Program-made: the position numbers and the translations under genes
Part shown: piece by piece, positions 53,945 to 63,423 of the stretch
Numbering within the stretch: position 1 is the first letter of the stretch
How the letters are laid out: every line of letters begins with the position of its first letter
The notes under the pieces: generated by a model
Database searches by the model: none
The model's input: only the letters and a program-made list of their open reading frames with translations
What the model was told of the DNA's origin: nothing
Origin: Chlorobiaceae bacterium
GTDB lineage: Bacteria; Bacteroidota; Ignavibacteria; UBA10030; SZUA-254
Direction of reading: 5' to 3'
Length of the DNA: 64,000 bases
Assembly (NCBI GenBank): GCA_013824245.1
Contig: PNNN01000065.1
Location: 62,001 to 126,000 of the forward strand

Positions 53945-56900
53945 ATGAAAACATTCAGATACTTTCTAATCGCAATAATTGTATCGGTAACTTTTTCAAT
54001 AAGCATTGGACAAACCATACCTCAGTATGAACTCACTATTCAGAATCCCGTGTTAATTGGTACTGATTATCAATTTGATATTTATATTAAAAGGATTGGC
54101 GCCACGAATTTCCACATCGGAAATAGTCAATTCATATTGAATTTTAATAGCAGCCAATTTTTATCTCCGAGCATCTCCCGAGTCTTATCGTCGGAACAAA
54201 TAGGGAGTGGTTTTTTCTTCGACCAAATAATTGCAGATAATAGAATGCTAATAACTTTAGGAGGGAACGGAGTCTACGCAAGTGCAACCGACATCTCAAA
54301 TCTGGCAATAGGAACAAGAATTTCAACTTATCAAATAACCGGAGTAAATGTTCCCATGTTGTCGCCGCAATTAACGTGGATAAATCTTCCCGAACTTATT
54401 CGTACGGGAGTAAGCGAGATAGATGCTGGTGATAATTATCGCGATATAACAGATGTTACCGGAACATCGCATATCAATGGAGGAAGTGAGTTCGGGAAAA
54501 TATCGGGTTACAAGTTTAACGATCTTAATGGAAATGGATTCTGGGATCAAGGTACAGAACCACCGCTCGATGGATGGAATATAACTTTAATTGGAATGAG
54601 TTCTTCGCTATCGGCATTGACCGGTTATGGCTCTTGGGCTGACGGATATTTTGAGTTTGTGAATTTATCCCCCGGTGAATACACTATTGATGAAGTGTCG
54701 CAAGCAAACTGGTCTAAAACTATCTCACCATCCAATCCGATTATTATAGCATCGGGTGACGATCTGCTGAATTATAATTTCGGTAATTATAATGGACCCG
54801 CTCTTCTGGGTGTTGTGTTTAATGATAAAAATGGAAATAGATTGAAAGATATTAATGAAGGTGGGTTAAGCGGTTGGACGGTAACTGCAAATAAAGTCGG
54901 AGGCGGAGGATCTAAAACTATAGTTACAAACAGCAACGGTGAATACTCATTTGTTTTCTCTCCGGCTGAGGCAGGTAGTTGGGAAATTAATCAACTAATA
55001 CAAAGTGGCTGGCTCCAAACATTACCATATACAACCACAAGTTATTCTGTAGAAATCCAATCAGGTGTTTATCTGACAGGTAAAGATTTTGGAAACTTTA
55101 AAGAATGCGAAGTCTCAGGGTATAAGTTTAACGATTATAACCGCGATTCGATAAAAGAATCATTTGAACCGTACATGAGTGGCTGGATAATCCGGCTATT
55201 TAAAAACGGAATAGATTATGAGAGTATGATGACTGATGCAAATGGTATGTACAAGTTTTCATCTCTTCTCCCCGGTTCTTATTCTGTGATTGAAGAAAAC
55301 GTGCCGGGATGGTCGCAGACTTATCCTCCGCCGCCGGGTATTCACACGTTCATCATTGATACCGGTGGTGTGGTAATTACAGAGAATAATTTTGGTAATT
55401 TTCATATAATTCCCATTGGAGGTATCGGACGAATTATGGGAAGAAAATTTGAAGACAAAAATCAAAATGGACAAAAAGATATAGATGATATTGGTATTTC
55501 GAACTGGCGCATTCGTCTCTCGGTAGGGAATACCGTGGTTGATTCAGTATTAACCAATCTTAGCGGTGATTATATTTTTGAAGATTTGGACGATGGAATA
55601 TATACCGTTTCTGAGGGATCATCTATCGATTGGACTCAAACTTTTCCGGGTGGGCAAGGAACACATGAGATTATGTTAGATCCGGCACAGAGACTCGTTG
55701 TAGATAAAGATTTTGGCAATTATCGTTTCGGTTCAATATCAGGAACGGTGTACAACGATGTAAACCATAATGGTCAATTAGATACGGGCGAACCGGGTTT
55801 AGCAGGTATTCAAATTAATCTAAACGGAGAATCATTCTCTTTGCAAGCCATCACACCTGCGGGAGGTGCGTGGTCGTTCTCAAATCTTCCGGCGGGTCAA
55901 TATTCGATCAGTGAATCAATCCCGAATGGATATCACATAACTGAACCTACTACCGGTATTCACGAAGTTCAAATATTAAGTAGTTCAAATATTACCGGTT
56001 TGCGCTTTGGTAATAGTGTCGCGACAGATACTATTAAGTTTCGCTCGATCAGTTACGATAGCTTGGCATATGGAAGAGATAATAAAGGAAAACTCGGCAA
56101 GTCAATAAAAAAGAAAGCTGATAAGGTTGAATTTATAGCTGAAATAACGAATAATACCGGTGTCGCAGTTTCGGGTTTGCATCTCCATTTTTCGCCGTAC
56201 CTAATCACGGGTGATACTAATTACAAATTTATAATTACACCTACTCCGACGAAAATCACATATAATGCATCTCCTAAAATTCATGGAGCAGAAATAATCT
56301 GGGATGATAGTTTACAAACTGATGATATCATAACGATATATGGTTGGGGAGAGCGTGGGAAACCGGAAAAAATAACTTATGCTTGGAATTCAATACGAGG
56401 GAACAAGCATTATGAACCTGTGTTCATTCTGAATCAACCCAGATTGCCTATGCCGAATGTTCTAAATGTTCGAGATGAGTTGTACAAAGTTAGCGGATTT
56501 GGCGATAACGGATTAGTCATCGGAGTTCCCGATATCGCAAATCAAAATATTGTCGGCTGGGTACGATTGAGAACGATCTCTACAATGCAGAACTCATTTA
56601 TTAATAAAATGGTAATTCACTCAACAGTTGGGAGAGGTTTTAACATTTTTGAAACCGGCAGAGCATTTATTAAAGAACAGAAAAAACTTACTCCGCAAAA
56701 ACATAATAATCGTTTGTTCGCCGATGTTGCGGCATTGAAAATAAATATCGCAGCAAGCGAATTCCAGATAACGCCAGTAGGTTTTGGCGAGCTTATTTTT
56801 GATGATGCTGTAAATCCTCTGAGCGGATCTTCATTGAGGGCTATTGCTGATAAAGTAGATAGCGCATTAACTTATTGGCGGGACTACAGACCTGAAAATT

Positions 56901-57385
56901 ATACCAACTTAGATACAACAATCAGAAAAATCCTTTCGGCTTTTGAAGGACCAATAGACACAATTAGTTTTGGTACACAATTGATGCTTACAGGTGTGAA
57001 AAAATTAATTGAGGTTCCATTCTTGCGCGCGATAGCTGGGGCGACACCGGTAACTAAAGAACCGATTGCAACCTCCGAATCAGCTATGTTATTCCCTGGA
57101 GAGATCCGGCTATACCAGAATTATCCAAATCCTTTCAATCCAACTACGAATATTTCATTCGATTTGCCGGAAGAAATGAGTGTAACTCTGAGAATATTTA
57201 ACACACTCGGCCAGGAAGTAGCCACTCTTTTAAATAGAGAAGTTTTAGATGAAGGCACTCAGGAGATAGAGGGCGACTTTGAATATCTTGCGACAGGAAT
57301 ATATTTTTATAAGTTAGATGCTACATCGGTTGAAGAACCAATGCGCTACTTTACAAGAGTCATGAAGATGATACTTTTGAAATGA
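53945..57385 (+). CDS. Secreted SdrD-B-repeat protein with cohesin-like N-terminus and sorting-type tail
   Basis: A GTG at 53921 is in frame; ATG 53945 gives a proper signal peptide (KTFRYFLIAIIVSVTF..SIG|QTI) and 1146 residues. Residues about 25-180 form a beta-sandwich pattern resembling cohesin ('TNFHIGNSQFILNFNSSQF'). Four to five SdrD B/Cna-B-like repeats follow, each opening with a calcium-type loop: 'YKFNDLNGNGFWD', 'VFNDKNGNRLKD', 'YKFNDYNRDSIKE', 'KFEDKNQNGQKD' and 'VYNDVNHNGQLD'. The tail has 'NYPNPFNPTTNI' and ends MKMILLK. Probably an extended surface stalk. Last gene of the cluster. Confidence 0.8.
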   Translation: MKTFRYFLIAIIVSVTFSISIGQTIPQYELTIQNPVLIGTDYQFDIYIKRIGATNFHIGNSQFILNFNSSQFLSPSISRVLSSEQIGSGFFFDQIIADNRMLITLGGNGVYASATDISNLAIGTRISTYQITGVNVPMLSPQLTWINLPELIRTGVSEIDAGDNYRDITDVTGTSHINGGSEFGKISGYKFNDLNGNGFWDQGTEPPLDGWNITLIGMSSSLSALTGYGSWADGYFEFVNLSPGEYTIDEVSQANWSKTISPSNPIIIASGDDLLNYNFGNYNGPALLGVVFNDKNGNRLKDINEGGLSGWTVTANKVGGGGSKTIVTNSNGEYSFVFSPAEAGSWEINQLIQSGWLQTLPYTTTSYSVEIQSGVYLTGKDFGNFKECEVSGYKFNDYNRDSIKESFEPYMSGWIIRLFKNGIDYESMMTDANGMYKFSSLLPGSYSVIEENVPGWSQTYPPPPGIHTFIIDTGGVVITENNFGNFHIIPIGGIGRIMGRKFEDKNQNGQKDIDDIGISNWRIRLSVGNTVVDSVLTNLSGDYIFEDLDDGIYTVSEGSSIDWTQTFPGGQGTHEIMLDPAQRLVVDKDFGNYRFGSISGTVYNDVNHNGQLDTGEPGLAGIQINLNGESFSLQAITPAGGAWSFSNLPAGQYSISESIPNGYHITEPTTGIHEVQILSSSNITGLRFGNSVATDTIKFRSISYDSLAYGRDNKGKLGKSIKKKADKVEFIAEITNNTGVAVSGLHLHFSPYLITGDTNYKFIITPTPTKITYNASPKIHGAEIIWDDSLQTDDIITIYGWGERGKPEKITYAWNSIRGNKHYEPVFILNQPRLPMPNVLNVRDELYKVSGFGDNGLVIGVPDIANQNIVGWVRLRTISTMQNSFINKMVIHSTVGRGFNIFETGRAFIKEQKKLTPQKHNNRLFADVAALKINIAASEFQITPVGFGELIFDDAVNPLSGSSLRAIADKVDSALTYWRDYRPENYTNLDTTIRKILSAFEGPIDTISFGTQLMLTGVKKLIEVPFLRAIAGATPVTKEPIATSESAMLFPGEIRLYQNYPNPFNPTTNISFDLPEEMSVTLRIFNTLGQEVATLLNREVLDEGTQEIEGDFEYLATGIYFYKLDATSVEEPMRYFTRVMKMILLK

Positions 57386-57722
57386 TAATCCGGGAAAGAT
57401 AAATCTATTCTGAGATTCATTGGGTTATTAAGAGGAGTATCTTTATCGCGACCATGGAGGTCGCACCGGAAAAATGTGGAGGAAATGTAGGGCGGAGAGT
57501 TATACATTCGGAGGCAGTATAAAAAAATAGATTTCGAATGTAAATCGAACTTTAGTTCGATGAAATCAGATATAAAAAGCGAACTGAAGTTCGCTCTACA
57601 ATACCAACACTTACCAAATAATGCAACATTCCCTTTTTTGAAACGTAATTTCTATTCCGTAATTTAGACTACATCGCTTGAAAATATCAATTTAAATGAA
57701 ATAAAATGAGAATGAGGAGTAA
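57386..57722. other. 337-bp intergenic region with short palindromes
   Basis: Non-coding. Contains GCGACC/GGTCGC hairpin (57448-57464) and the paired palindromes at 57544-57595. GAGGAG before the ATG at 57723 is a good ribosome site for the next gene. Confidence 0.6.
57544..57595. repeat. Pair of related REP-like palindromes
   Basis: ATCGAACT-TT-AGTTCGAT (57544-57561) and AGCGAACT-GA-AGTTCGCT (57578-57595) share the CGAACT/AGTTCG core 16 bp apart. Their form suggests members of a dispersed repeat family, but copies elsewhere cannot be checked here. Confidence 0.5.
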
Positions 57723-59111
57723 ATGACAATCAGAAGTTTATCACGAATAGGTTATTTAATATTCGTTTCTTTTTTAATTATACAAAGTATACAAGCACAA
57801 ACCTCAACCAAAAAGCCGCTCAGTTTGCAAGATGCAATTCAAATTGCAATGGTTCATAATCCTGATCTGAAAACGGCTCAACTTGAAATAGAGCGGTCGA
57901 GTGCCCGCGTGCTTGAAGCATGGGGAAATGCAATGCCTTCGCTGGATGTATCGGGACGTTTCACTCGCGCGTTGAAACTACCCGTATTCTTTTTGCCCGA
58001 TTTTTCGGACCTGAATAGCGGTCGTACCGTGCCTATCAGAATAGGATCGGACTTCTCGCTGGATGCTACACTAACTGCACGGCAAATACTTTTTAACGGT
58101 GCAGTTATTGTTGGGGTTGGTGCGGCGAAGGTTTATTCAAATCTTGCTCAAGATCTTTATGAAAGCAAACGGGTTGAGACCGTTGCAAAAGTGCGTAAAG
58201 CATATTACACCGCACTACTTGCCGATAAGGTTGTTGAGATGATGAGATCGAGCTTAAAAAATGCTGAGGATAATTTTAACAATGTGCTTCTTATGCGAAG
58301 GCAAGGTATTGTATCTGAATATGATGAACTGCGCGCCTCTGTGCAAGTAGAGAATCTTCGTCCTTCGGTAATCCAGAGTGAAAACAATTTCGAACTTTCG
58401 GTTGACGCATTGCGAAACGCTATCGGCGTTGATAAGAATGAGAATTATATTATGACAGATTCAATGAAGATTGAGTTCATAGAAGAATCTGTTATCGAAA
58501 GCGCTGAAGAGATTGTTGTAAAATCTAACCCAAATCTTAAAGCAGTGAACAGGCAGATAGAACTTAACAACGCGGCTGTTTGGGCAGAGCGTTCAAGTTA
58601 TATGCCCACTATTGCGGCGTTCGGACAATATCAATATCAGGCGGCAAAGAATGAATTTAAATTCTCCACGAATGATTTGATATCAAGCTCAATGGTAGGA
58701 CTTACCGTCTCAATGAATTTATTCCAAGGATTGCAAACACGTGCGCGCGTTGAACAAGCTCAGGTTGAGCAGATGAAAAGCGAAGAGCAAAAAGTAAGTT
58801 TGGAACGGAATCTAAAAACGGGGCTTCATTCAATTATCGGAAATTTACGGCATGCGCGAAAGCGAGTTGATGCTCAGCAAAAAACCGTTGAGACAGCCGA
58901 ACGTGGTTATAAAATAGTGTCTGCACGTTATTTGGCTAATGCCGCGACACAACTTGAAGTGAACGATGCCGAAGTTGCACTCACGCAGGCAAAAGTCAAT
59001 CGCATTCAGGCGATATACGATTATCTGGTTGCATCAGCAGACTTCGATCAATTGCTTGGTCGTGTGCCAAATTATTTAGTGGAATCAAATAGTTCAGAAA
59101 ATTTGAAATAA
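57723..59111 (+). CDS. TolC-family outer membrane efflux protein
   Basis: 462 residues. Signal peptide to about 'QSIQA', mature N-terminus QTSTKK. The long paired helices of the TolC fold are visible ('LSLQDAIQIAMVHNPDLKTAQLEIERSSARV' region and the equivalent second half), with 'SLERNLKTGLHSIIGNLRHARKRV' as the coiled-coil. Forms the outer membrane exit duct of the RND pump encoded by the next two genes. First gene of a three-gene operon. Confidence 0.88.
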   Translation: MTIRSLSRIGYLIFVSFLIIQSIQAQTSTKKPLSLQDAIQIAMVHNPDLKTAQLEIERSSARVLEAWGNAMPSLDVSGRFTRALKLPVFFLPDFSDLNSGRTVPIRIGSDFSLDATLTARQILFNGAVIVGVGAAKVYSNLAQDLYESKRVETVAKVRKAYYTALLADKVVEMMRSSLKNAEDNFNNVLLMRRQGIVSEYDELRASVQVENLRPSVIQSENNFELSVDALRNAIGVDKNENYIMTDSMKIEFIEESVIESAEEIVVKSNPNLKAVNRQIELNNAAVWAERSSYMPTIAAFGQYQYQAAKNEFKFSTNDLISSSMVGLTVSMNLFQGLQTRARVEQAQVEQMKSEEQKVSLERNLKTGLHSIIGNLRHARKRVDAQQKTVETAERGYKIVSARYLANAATQLEVNDAEVALTQAKVNRIQAIYDYLVASADFDQLLGRVPNYLVESNSSENLK

Positions 59112-59122
59112 GGAATTGAACA

Positions 59123-60169
59123 ATGAAAATGTTAAAACGAATAAGATTATTTTACATCGCTCCTTTAATGGTATTATTCTTACTGGCATGTAATAAAGGT
59201 GAAAATCAAAATCACGCACAAAATATTCAACCTGTTGATGTGCAGATAGAAATTGTGAAGCCCGCGAAGTTCACTGTTTCTATTCAAGTATCGGGATCTG
59301 TTAAAGCATACGAAGATGCGAAATTAAGTCCTGAAGAAGGGGGCGTAATCAAAGAATGGAAAGCAAAAAAGGGTCAGCATGTAAAGCGGGGAGATGTTAT
59401 TGCGATATTAAATGATGATATGATTAAAGCTGGTTACGATGCGGCAGAAGCACAGTACAAAATGGCTGAATTAAATCTTGAAAAACAGAAAGAAGTATAT
59501 GCCCAGCAGGGAATCAGCGAGCTTCAATATAAAAACATTCAATACACGCGCGATGCTGCAAGAGCCAATGCCGATTTAATGAAAGCCCGATGGGAACGTA
59601 CTCAGATTCGCAGTCCTTTTGATGGAGTTGTAGATAACACGTTGCCGAATGAGGGAGAATTTGCACCTCCGGGTGTTCCAATTACAAGAGTTGTAAACAT
59701 GTCTCAAATAAAAATTCAAACAGAAGTTCCTGAGATAGATGCGGGTTCAATATCGGTTGGATCAGATGCTATTATTACTTTTGACGCAATACCTGATCTA
59801 ACGTTGAAGGGGAAAGTATCTTTCATCGGTTCAACATTGTCACCTGCGAACCGGACGTTGATGGTAGAGATTACACTTTCAAGTAATCATCCCAAATTAA
59901 AATCTGATATGATGGCAAAGGTGAAGTTACCGCGGGAAACGAAATCGAATGCTTTACTTGTCAGCGAAAATATTATTCAGCTTGTAGATCGTGACCGCGC
60001 CATAGTTTATGTTGAGAAGGATGGAAAAGCGGAAGAGCGCAGGTTGAAATTGGGCGCACGTCAGGGAAACAAGATAGATGTATTGGAGGGATTGAGAACC
60101 GGAGATCGAATAATTATAGCCGGATATCAGAAGTGTATTAACGGAACACCCGTTATAGTTACCCGCTGA
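59123..60169 (+). CDS. RND efflux periplasmic adaptor (membrane fusion) lipoprotein
   Basis: 348 residues. Lipobox 'LLAC' at about residue 23 anchors it. The lipoyl half-motif 'PEEGGVIKEWKAKKGQHVKRGDVIAIL' and the mirrored 'SPFDGVVDNTLPNEGEFAPPGVPI' flank a helical hairpin, followed by beta-barrel and membrane-proximal domains. It links the inner membrane pump to TolC. Starts 11 bp after the TolC-like gene. Substrate unknown. Confidence 0.92.
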   Translation: MKMLKRIRLFYIAPLMVLFLLACNKGENQNHAQNIQPVDVQIEIVKPAKFTVSIQVSGSVKAYEDAKLSPEEGGVIKEWKAKKGQHVKRGDVIAILNDDMIKAGYDAAEAQYKMAELNLEKQKEVYAQQGISELQYKNIQYTRDAARANADLMKARWERTQIRSPFDGVVDNTLPNEGEFAPPGVPITRVVNMSQIKIQTEVPEIDAGSISVGSDAIITFDAIPDLTLKGKVSFIGSTLSPANRTLMVEITLSSNHPKLKSDMMAKVKLPRETKSNALLVSENIIQLVDRDRAIVYVEKDGKAEERRLKLGARQGNKIDVLEGLRTGDRIIIAGYQKCINGTPVIVTR

Positions 60170-60183
60170 ATGGAGATTGAAGG

Positions 60184-63100
60184 ATGAATATTTGGAGTTT
60201 AGCAGTTGATAATAAAGTTGTAGTGTACATTCTTATCGCGATGATAGTTTTATTCGGATGGGCGTCCTACAACCGCTTACCGCGTGAAGCAACACCTGAA
60301 GTTTTAATTCCGTGGATAATTGTTGCAACACCTTACGTCGGTGTTTCTCCGGTCGATATCGAGGGATTGATTACGAAACCGTTGGAACGAACTTTGAAGG
60401 GATTAAAAGATGTAAAGCAAATAACCTCCGTATCGAAGGAAGGACTTTCGACCATCCGTGTTGAATTCAATACCGGAATTGATATTGATGAAGCGTTGCG
60501 CCGTGTTCGCGATAAAGTGAACACAACGCGTTCTCAGCTTCCGGCAGATATTCTTGATCCGATTATCAGCGAGATAAATATCAGTGAGTTCCCCATTCTG
60601 TTTGTAAATGTGGGTGGCGATGTTGGTTTAGCACGTTTAAAAAATATAGCAGAAGACGTGCGCGATAAGATTGAAGGAATTCCGGGAGTTCTCAGGGCAG
60701 ATGTTTCGGGTGGCTTAGAACCGGAAGTGCAAATCAACGTTGATGTTTATCGGATGAATGCATATCAAATCAGCTTCGATGATATTGCGAATGCTATCCG
60801 CAGTGAAAATTTATCCATTCCCGGCGGATCAATCGATACGAAAGAAAAAAATCTGACTATTCGAATACCGGGTGAATTTAAAGATGTCATTCCTCTTGAA
60901 AATATCGTCTTAAAGATTCAACACGATAAGCCGATTTATTTGCGCGATGTTGCAAAGGTGAATTATTCTTTTGAAGACCGCCAATCGTATGCTCGTTTGA
61001 ATGGAACGGAAGTCGTCTCTTTGGCTGTCAGAAAGCGTGCGGGTGAAAATCTTTTGCGCATTACCGACGAAGTAAAAAGAATTGTTAAAGAAGAACAAGT
61101 TCAGTTGCCTAACGGCATAATATTAACCGTCTCCAATGAGCAGGCAACTTTTGTAACGAGGATGGTTAAAGAGTTAGAGAACAGCATTATGACCGGAATG
61201 TTTCTTGTGGTTCTGTCTCTTTTCATGTTTTTTGGATTCAAAAATTCTTTGCTGATATCAACAGCGATTCCGTTATCCATGTTCGTGGGTTTTGTCGTTA
61301 TTTCAATGCTCGGTATAACTCTAAACATGGTAGTATTATTTTCTTTAGTTATGGTACTTGGAATATTAGTCGATGATGCCATTGTGGTAATCGAAAATAT
61401 TTACCGTCATCAGCAAGAGTATAACGAACCACCACTTGTGGCGGCGAAGAAAGCGGCAGGGGAAGTGTTTGTTCCTGTTCTTACTTCGACAATCACAACA
61501 CTATCGGCATTTCTTCCATTAGCTTTTTGGCCCGGAATAGTGGGCGATTTCATGAAGTATTTTCCGTTTACGCTAATCATTACGTTGACTGCTTCTCTCT
61601 TTGTTGCTTATGTCATAAGTCCGGTGCAGGGTGCGCAATGGATCAATTATAAGAAAGAGATAATCAAAGCGAAGAAAAATCTTGCCCACCCTCATTGGTA
61701 CCGGAAATATAATCCATTTACAATACTATATCACAAAGTCGATGAACTATTTTTCCCTTGGATGCAGAAGGAGTATGTGAGAACTCTCAGGTGGACATTG
61801 AACCGTAAAGGACTTACGGTATTGGCTTCTTTCGTATTTCTAATTTTCGTGATAATATTATTTGCATTATTCAACAAAGGTGTTGAATTCTTTCCAACGA
61901 CAGAGCCGGCGCAAATGAGCATTAACATAGAAGCGCCTTCGGGAACATCACTCGATGTTACTAATGGTATTTCAAAAATCATAGAAGAACGATTAAACCA
62001 AATTCCCGGTAAGCACGATGTTGAGTTTGTAGCAACAAGTATCGGAACGTCAGATGATCCGTTCGACTTTGGCGGACAGGGAACATCAAATAAAGGTCAG
62101 ATCGCGATTAACTTCTTTGAAAAAATAAAAAGAAAGCAGAGTACATTTCAAACTCTTGAAGAAGTCAGAAAAACTACTGTTGGAATTGCAGGTGGTGACA
62201 TCCGAGTTGTTAAGGAGGAGATGGGACCTCCGGTGGGCGCACCTGTGAGCATAGAAGTGTCGGGTGAAGATTACAGCCAATTAGCGTCTCTTAGTAAACT
62301 AATCAGAGAAAAAATAAAAAATGTTACTGGTCTTGTTGACTTAAAAGATGATTACAACACTGGAAGGCCGGAAGTTGAAATAATTATTGACAGAGAGAAG
62401 GCAGGACTTCTTTGGACGAGTACCGGTCGTATTGCATCTACTGTTAGAGCTGCTATAGCCGGAGTTGAGGCGTCAAAGTATCGCGTAGGAGAGGATGAAT
62501 ATAAGATACGTGTACGATTGCGCGAAGATCAACGCACATCGCAAACAGATCTTGAGAATCTTCGGATAAACTTCATGAACCAAAAGGGACAGTTACTTTC
62601 AATTCCGCTTACGTCTGTGGCTACAATTAGCAGAACAACGGCTGTTACAGATATAAGGCGCAAAGACCAGAAGCGTGTAATTACTGTTTCTGCAAATGTT
62701 GAAGGGCGTGTACAATCTGAGGTAATAAATGATGTGAAGAATAGAATTGCGGGGATTAATTTCCCTGCCGGATATAACATAAAGCTCACCGGCTCGGAAG
62801 AAGAACAACAGGTTGCCGCGGCATTTCTTACAAACGCATTTGTGATTACATTGTTGTTAATATTTTTAATTATGGTGGCAGAATTTAATTCACTCAAAGT
62901 GCCTTTTGTAATTATGCTATCAGTTATCTTATCTCTCATCGGTGTGCTTGTAGGATTACTTATTACACAAACACCGGCAAGCGTAATTATGACTGGTGTT
63001 GGCACGGTGGCACTTGCCGGATTGGTTGTCCGTAACGGCATTGTGCTGCTCGATTTTGTAAAACATAAATATAAAGAAGGAGAAGTATCATTAGATGATG

Positions 63101-63408
63101 CGTTGGTAGAAGCGGGTCGCGTTCGTTTGAGACCGGTTTTACTTACAGCCGCCGCCGCTGTACTTGCCGTTCTCCCAATGGCAACCGGTTTCGATTTTGA
63201 TTGGCGCGAATTTCATTTTGTCATAGGTGCTGAAAGCGCTGGATTTTGGCGACCACTTGCGGTGGCAATCATATTCGGACTTACAATATCTACCGTGTTA
63301 ACGCTCGTTGTGGTTCCAACTGCTTATTCGTTGCTTGAAGAATGGCATATCAAAATTAAAAAACGATTCTATTCTTTCTTAAATAATGATGAAAAGAATC
63401 CTGGCTGA
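60184..63408 (+). CDS. RND multidrug/solute efflux permease
   Basis: 1074 residues with twelve membrane helices and two large periplasmic loops. N-terminal 'VVVYILIAMIVLFGWASYNRLPREATPE', then the HAE1-type porter region. The proton-relay aspartates fall in helix 4 ('GILVDDAIVVIENIYRH'). The protein lacks the CzcA-type metal motifs and fits the drug/hydrophobe branch, but substrate is inferential. Starts 14 bp after the adaptor gene; the gene to its right is unrelated. Confidence 0.93.
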   Translation: MNIWSLAVDNKVVVYILIAMIVLFGWASYNRLPREATPEVLIPWIIVATPYVGVSPVDIEGLITKPLERTLKGLKDVKQITSVSKEGLSTIRVEFNTGIDIDEALRRVRDKVNTTRSQLPADILDPIISEINISEFPILFVNVGGDVGLARLKNIAEDVRDKIEGIPGVLRADVSGGLEPEVQINVDVYRMNAYQISFDDIANAIRSENLSIPGGSIDTKEKNLTIRIPGEFKDVIPLENIVLKIQHDKPIYLRDVAKVNYSFEDRQSYARLNGTEVVSLAVRKRAGENLLRITDEVKRIVKEEQVQLPNGIILTVSNEQATFVTRMVKELENSIMTGMFLVVLSLFMFFGFKNSLLISTAIPLSMFVGFVVISMLGITLNMVVLFSLVMVLGILVDDAIVVIENIYRHQQEYNEPPLVAAKKAAGEVFVPVLTSTITTLSAFLPLAFWPGIVGDFMKYFPFTLIITLTASLFVAYVISPVQGAQWINYKKEIIKAKKNLAHPHWYRKYNPFTILYHKVDELFFPWMQKEYVRTLRWTLNRKGLTVLASFVFLIFVIILFALFNKGVEFFPTTEPAQMSINIEAPSGTSLDVTNGISKIIEERLNQIPGKHDVEFVATSIGTSDDPFDFGGQGTSNKGQIAINFFEKIKRKQSTFQTLEEVRKTTVGIAGGDIRVVKEEMGPPVGAPVSIEVSGEDYSQLASLSKLIREKIKNVTGLVDLKDDYNTGRPEVEIIIDREKAGLLWTSTGRIASTVRAAIAGVEASKYRVGEDEYKIRVRLREDQRTSQTDLENLRINFMNQKGQLLSIPLTSVATISRTTAVTDIRRKDQKRVITVSANVEGRVQSEVINDVKNRIAGINFPAGYNIKLTGSEEEQQVAAAFLTNAFVITLLLIFLIMVAEFNSLKVPFVIMLSVILSLIGVLVGLLITQTPASVIMTGVGTVALAGLVVRNGIVLLDFVKHKYKEGEVSLDDALVEAGRVRLRPVLLTAAAAVLAVLPMATGFDFDWREFHFVIGAESAGFWRPLAVAIIFGLTISTVLTLVVVPTAYSLLEEWHIKIKKRFYSFLNNDEKNPG

Positions 63409-63423
63409 TAATTATCAGATAAT

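Noticed and set aside
57678-57707. TTGAAA-18-TAAAAT promoter before the TolC-like gene
   Set aside because: It would start transcription inside the ribosome-binding site, leaving almost no leader; too weak to list.
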